A DNA stretch of 53,753 bases, taken from assembly GCF_000719475.1 (NCBI RefSeq), contig NZ_JOGO01000045.1, positions 1 through 53,753 on the forward strand, read 5' to 3'. Under the pieces are notes generated by a model. That model searched no databases. It was not told the origin of the DNA and worked only from the letters and a program-made list of their open reading frames with translations. This DNA is from Streptomyces sp. NRRL F-5630. Its GTDB lineage: Bacteria > Actinomycetota > Actinomycetes > Streptomycetales > Streptomycetaceae. Position 1 is the first letter of the stretch, and each line of letters begins with the position of its first letter. This document shows positions 52,241 through 53,753 of the stretch, piece by piece. Made by a program: the position numbers and the translations under genes.

Positions 52241-53753
52241 TCAGGAGCTGTGCAGCGGGTTGCGGAAACGGACGTATACGGACTGGGTGTCGACGGGGCC
52301 GACGAGTTCGTCGAGGCCGTGCAGCCGCGTGAGCAGGTTCGCCTTGCAGCGCAGGACCGGGCTGTCGAGCAGCAGGGTGGGCAGCCGGGAGCCGAGGGCC
52401 TCGGGGCCGCGCGCGGCTTCGGTGAGGAAGCCGCGCAGCGCGGCGAGGAGCAGGTGTTCGTCGGCGAGGCCCTGGGAGCCGAGGGCCCCGACGAGGCCGA
52501 GGATGTTGTTGATGGCGAGGTAGTAGGTGAAGCGCTCGTCGGTCACGTCGTCGGGGACGAACGTGTCGCTCTGCGTACCGATGCCCGGCAGCCGTCGCTC
52601 CAGCGCCTCGCGGTACGCGTCGCGGAAGTAGTAGCCCTGATTGTCCCGGTACCTGCCGCCGCTCGGCCAGCCGTCGGCGTCGAGCAGGACGACGGTGTTC
52701 TGCTGGTGCGCCTCCAGGGCGACGCCCGCGTGCCCGTCGAGCCAGAGGATGGGGCGAACGACGCGCTCCAGGTAGCGCAGGAACCACTCGGTGGCGACGG
52801 TGCCGCGTGGCCTGCCGGTGCGCTGGGCGAGCCGGGTGACCAGCTCGCTGAGCCGGGAGCGCATGGGCTGCTGGGCCTGCGAGCCGTGCGCGAGGAGCCC
52901 GCTCGGCTCGGCGGGACGCCCGCCGATCGGGGGCAGGGGGCGCGGCGAGACGAGCCCGGCGAGGCAGGCGGCGTCGGTCGCCGGGGTGAAGGGGTTGTGG
53001 CGGATCATGACGTCCACGCCGCGCAGCGGTTCGCCGTCCGGGCCGTCGACGGCGATCCACGCCGGGTCGCGCACGATGTCGAAGCCGGGGTGGGCGGCAT
53101 GCCACTCGGCGCCGAGCCCGGTGCGGAGCAGGCGGTGGACCTCGACACCGCGGTGGAGTTCCTTGCGGAGGTTCTCGCGGCGCGAGTTGGTGATACGCAG
53201 GCCGAGCGAGAGCTTGAGCATCGCCGGGGCCTCGGCGCGGTAGACGGTGCGTACCGAGGAGGTGGGCGACCACGCTTCCCCGTGCGGGCCGAGCGGCGTG
53301 AGCAGCCCCGCCTCGACCAGCGCCTGAGCCTCCGGACGCTGGGCGAGGTCCCGGGCCTGCCAGGGGTGCAGGGGCAGCGCGACGGTGCTGGGCGGGAGGG
53401 TGAGCCCCGGGCCCGCCAGGCGCTCGGTGAGCTGTCCCGCCGAAACGGTCCTGCCGCGCTCGGTCCAGGCCGAGTCGGTGGCGAGGACGTCCTTGTGCAC
53501 GGCCAGCCAGTGGAGCGGGAAGGCACCGCGCAGTTCGGGCGAGTAGAGCCGCGACTCCGCCTCGCTGAGTCCCTGCCTGCTCTTGGGAGTGGGGTGGAGC
53601 GGGTGGCCGAGGAGCAGGGCCTGCTCCGCAGCGAGGAAGGGGGTGGGCGAGTCCTCGGCGTGGCGGCGGCGGAAGGAGAGGAAGACGGCCGTACGGCGTA
53701 CGGAGTCCCTGACCCGTGCCACGAGGTCGTCGTCGGGGGCGGGCGGGGCCTGC
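52241..53753 (-). CDS. IucA/IucC-family NIS siderophore synthetase (first, partial)
   Basis: The frame is open to the right edge of the window, so the N-terminus is missing (504 codons visible). Family motifs are LLLGHPLHPTPKSRQGLSE, VALPLHPWQARDLAQRP, TSSVRTVYRAEAPAMLKLSL, RITNSRRENLRKELHRG and GVALEAHQQNTVVLLD, plus YRDNQGYYFRDAY. These place it in the NIS synthetase family, in a different subgroup from the second synthetase. A GTG at 53722 is in frame but lies inside the expected domain, so the true start is most likely beyond the window. It is first of the visible cluster; further biosynthetic genes (such as a lysine/cadaverine monooxygenase) may lie upstream. Confidence 0.9.
   Translation of the reverse strand, partial: QAPPAPDDDLVARVRDSVRRTAVFLSFRRRHAEDSPTPFLAAEQALLLGHPLHPTPKSRQGLSEAESRLYSPELRGAFPLHWLAVHKDVLATDSAWTERGRTVSAGQLTERLAGPGLTLPPSTVALPLHPWQARDLAQRPEAQALVEAGLLTPLGPHGEAWSPTSSVRTVYRAEAPAMLKLSLGLRITNSRRENLRKELHRGVEVHRLLRTGLGAEWHAAHPGFDIVRDPAWIAVDGPDGEPLRGVDVMIRHNPFTPATDAACLAGLVSPRPLPPIGGRPAEPSGLLAHGSQAQQPMRSRLSELVTRLAQRTGRPRGTVATEWFLRYLERVVRPILWLDGHAGVALEAHQQNTVVLLDADGWPSGGRYRDNQGYYFRDAYREALERRLPGIGTQSDTFVPDDVTDERFTYYLAINNILGLVGALGSQGLADEHLLLAALRGFLTEAARGPEALGSRLPTLLLDSPVLRCKANLLTRLHGLDELVGPVDTQSVYVRFRNPLHSS

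Overview
The window is a high-GC, linear-chromosome-core segment of a Streptomyces (or very close relative). The evidence is the gene content and order: ptsH, parC, parE, hrdB (principal sigma factor), whiH (sporulation regulator), rnhB, nrdJ, nrdR and lexA all lie in one block, codon third positions are very GC-rich, and starts are often GTG. From memory this order matches the central conserved arm of Streptomyces chromosomes (the hrdB/whiH neighbourhood of S. coelicolor). No database was searched, so the genus call rests on recognised proteins.

Layout. 1-6.1 kb: the sugar-PTS phosphocarrier HPr with a strong terminator, a GntR/FCD regulator, a secreted M23 endopeptidase with a c-di-AMP (ydaO/yuaA) riboswitch in its leader, and a translationally coupled pair of M16 peptidase-like genes. 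6.1-20.2 kb: parC and parE, both topoisomerase IV subunits, separated by seven genes plus a two-gene symporter unit: a COG0523/CobW GTPase, a LacI regulator, a sucrase/ferredoxin-like Fe-S protein with a probable leaderless start, an acetate-type sodium:solute symporter with its DUF485 partner, and a coupled membrane protein/sensor kinase/response regulator operon whose kinase carries a long glycine-rich insertion in the ATPase domain. 20.2-26.2 kb: a small zinc-ribbon protein, a secreted trypsin, hrdB, whiH with a clear sigma-WhiG-type promoter placed for a leaderless transcript, and a Nudix/winged-helix protein.

26.2-40.5 kb is more variable: an 8-bp tandem repeat, a glycogen-debranching-like protein, a 909-aa DUF4192 protein with very long disordered tails, and a divergent RecQ helicase fused to a phosphoribosyltransferase-type C-terminus. 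The DUF4192/recQ intergenic region has a perfect 14-bp inverted repeat whose arms each contain a TTATCCACA DnaA-box sequence around an AT-rich spacer. Then come two hypothetical proteins, rnhB, a decayed ADP-ribosylglycohydrolase pseudogene, a histidine phosphatase, a DUF4937-like protein, a TerD protein and a truncated tyrosine-recombinase remnant.

40.5-53.75 kb: the nrdR-nrdJ class II ribonucleotide reductase unit with NrdR boxes, lexA with an SOS box over its promoter, a DinG-family helicase, and a reverse-strand NIS siderophore cluster (partial IucA/IucC synthetase, GNAT acyltransferase, second IucA/IucC synthetase) running off the right edge. The three siderophore genes follow the iucA-iucB-iucC order of aerobactin operons.

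Functionally the block joins DNA topology and repair (parC, parE, recQ fusion, rnhB, lexA, dinG, nrdRJ) with growth and development control (hrdB, whiH, c-di-AMP riboswitch) and nutrient uptake (PTS, acetate, iron). No CRISPR, rRNA, tRNA or intact insertion sequence was seen.
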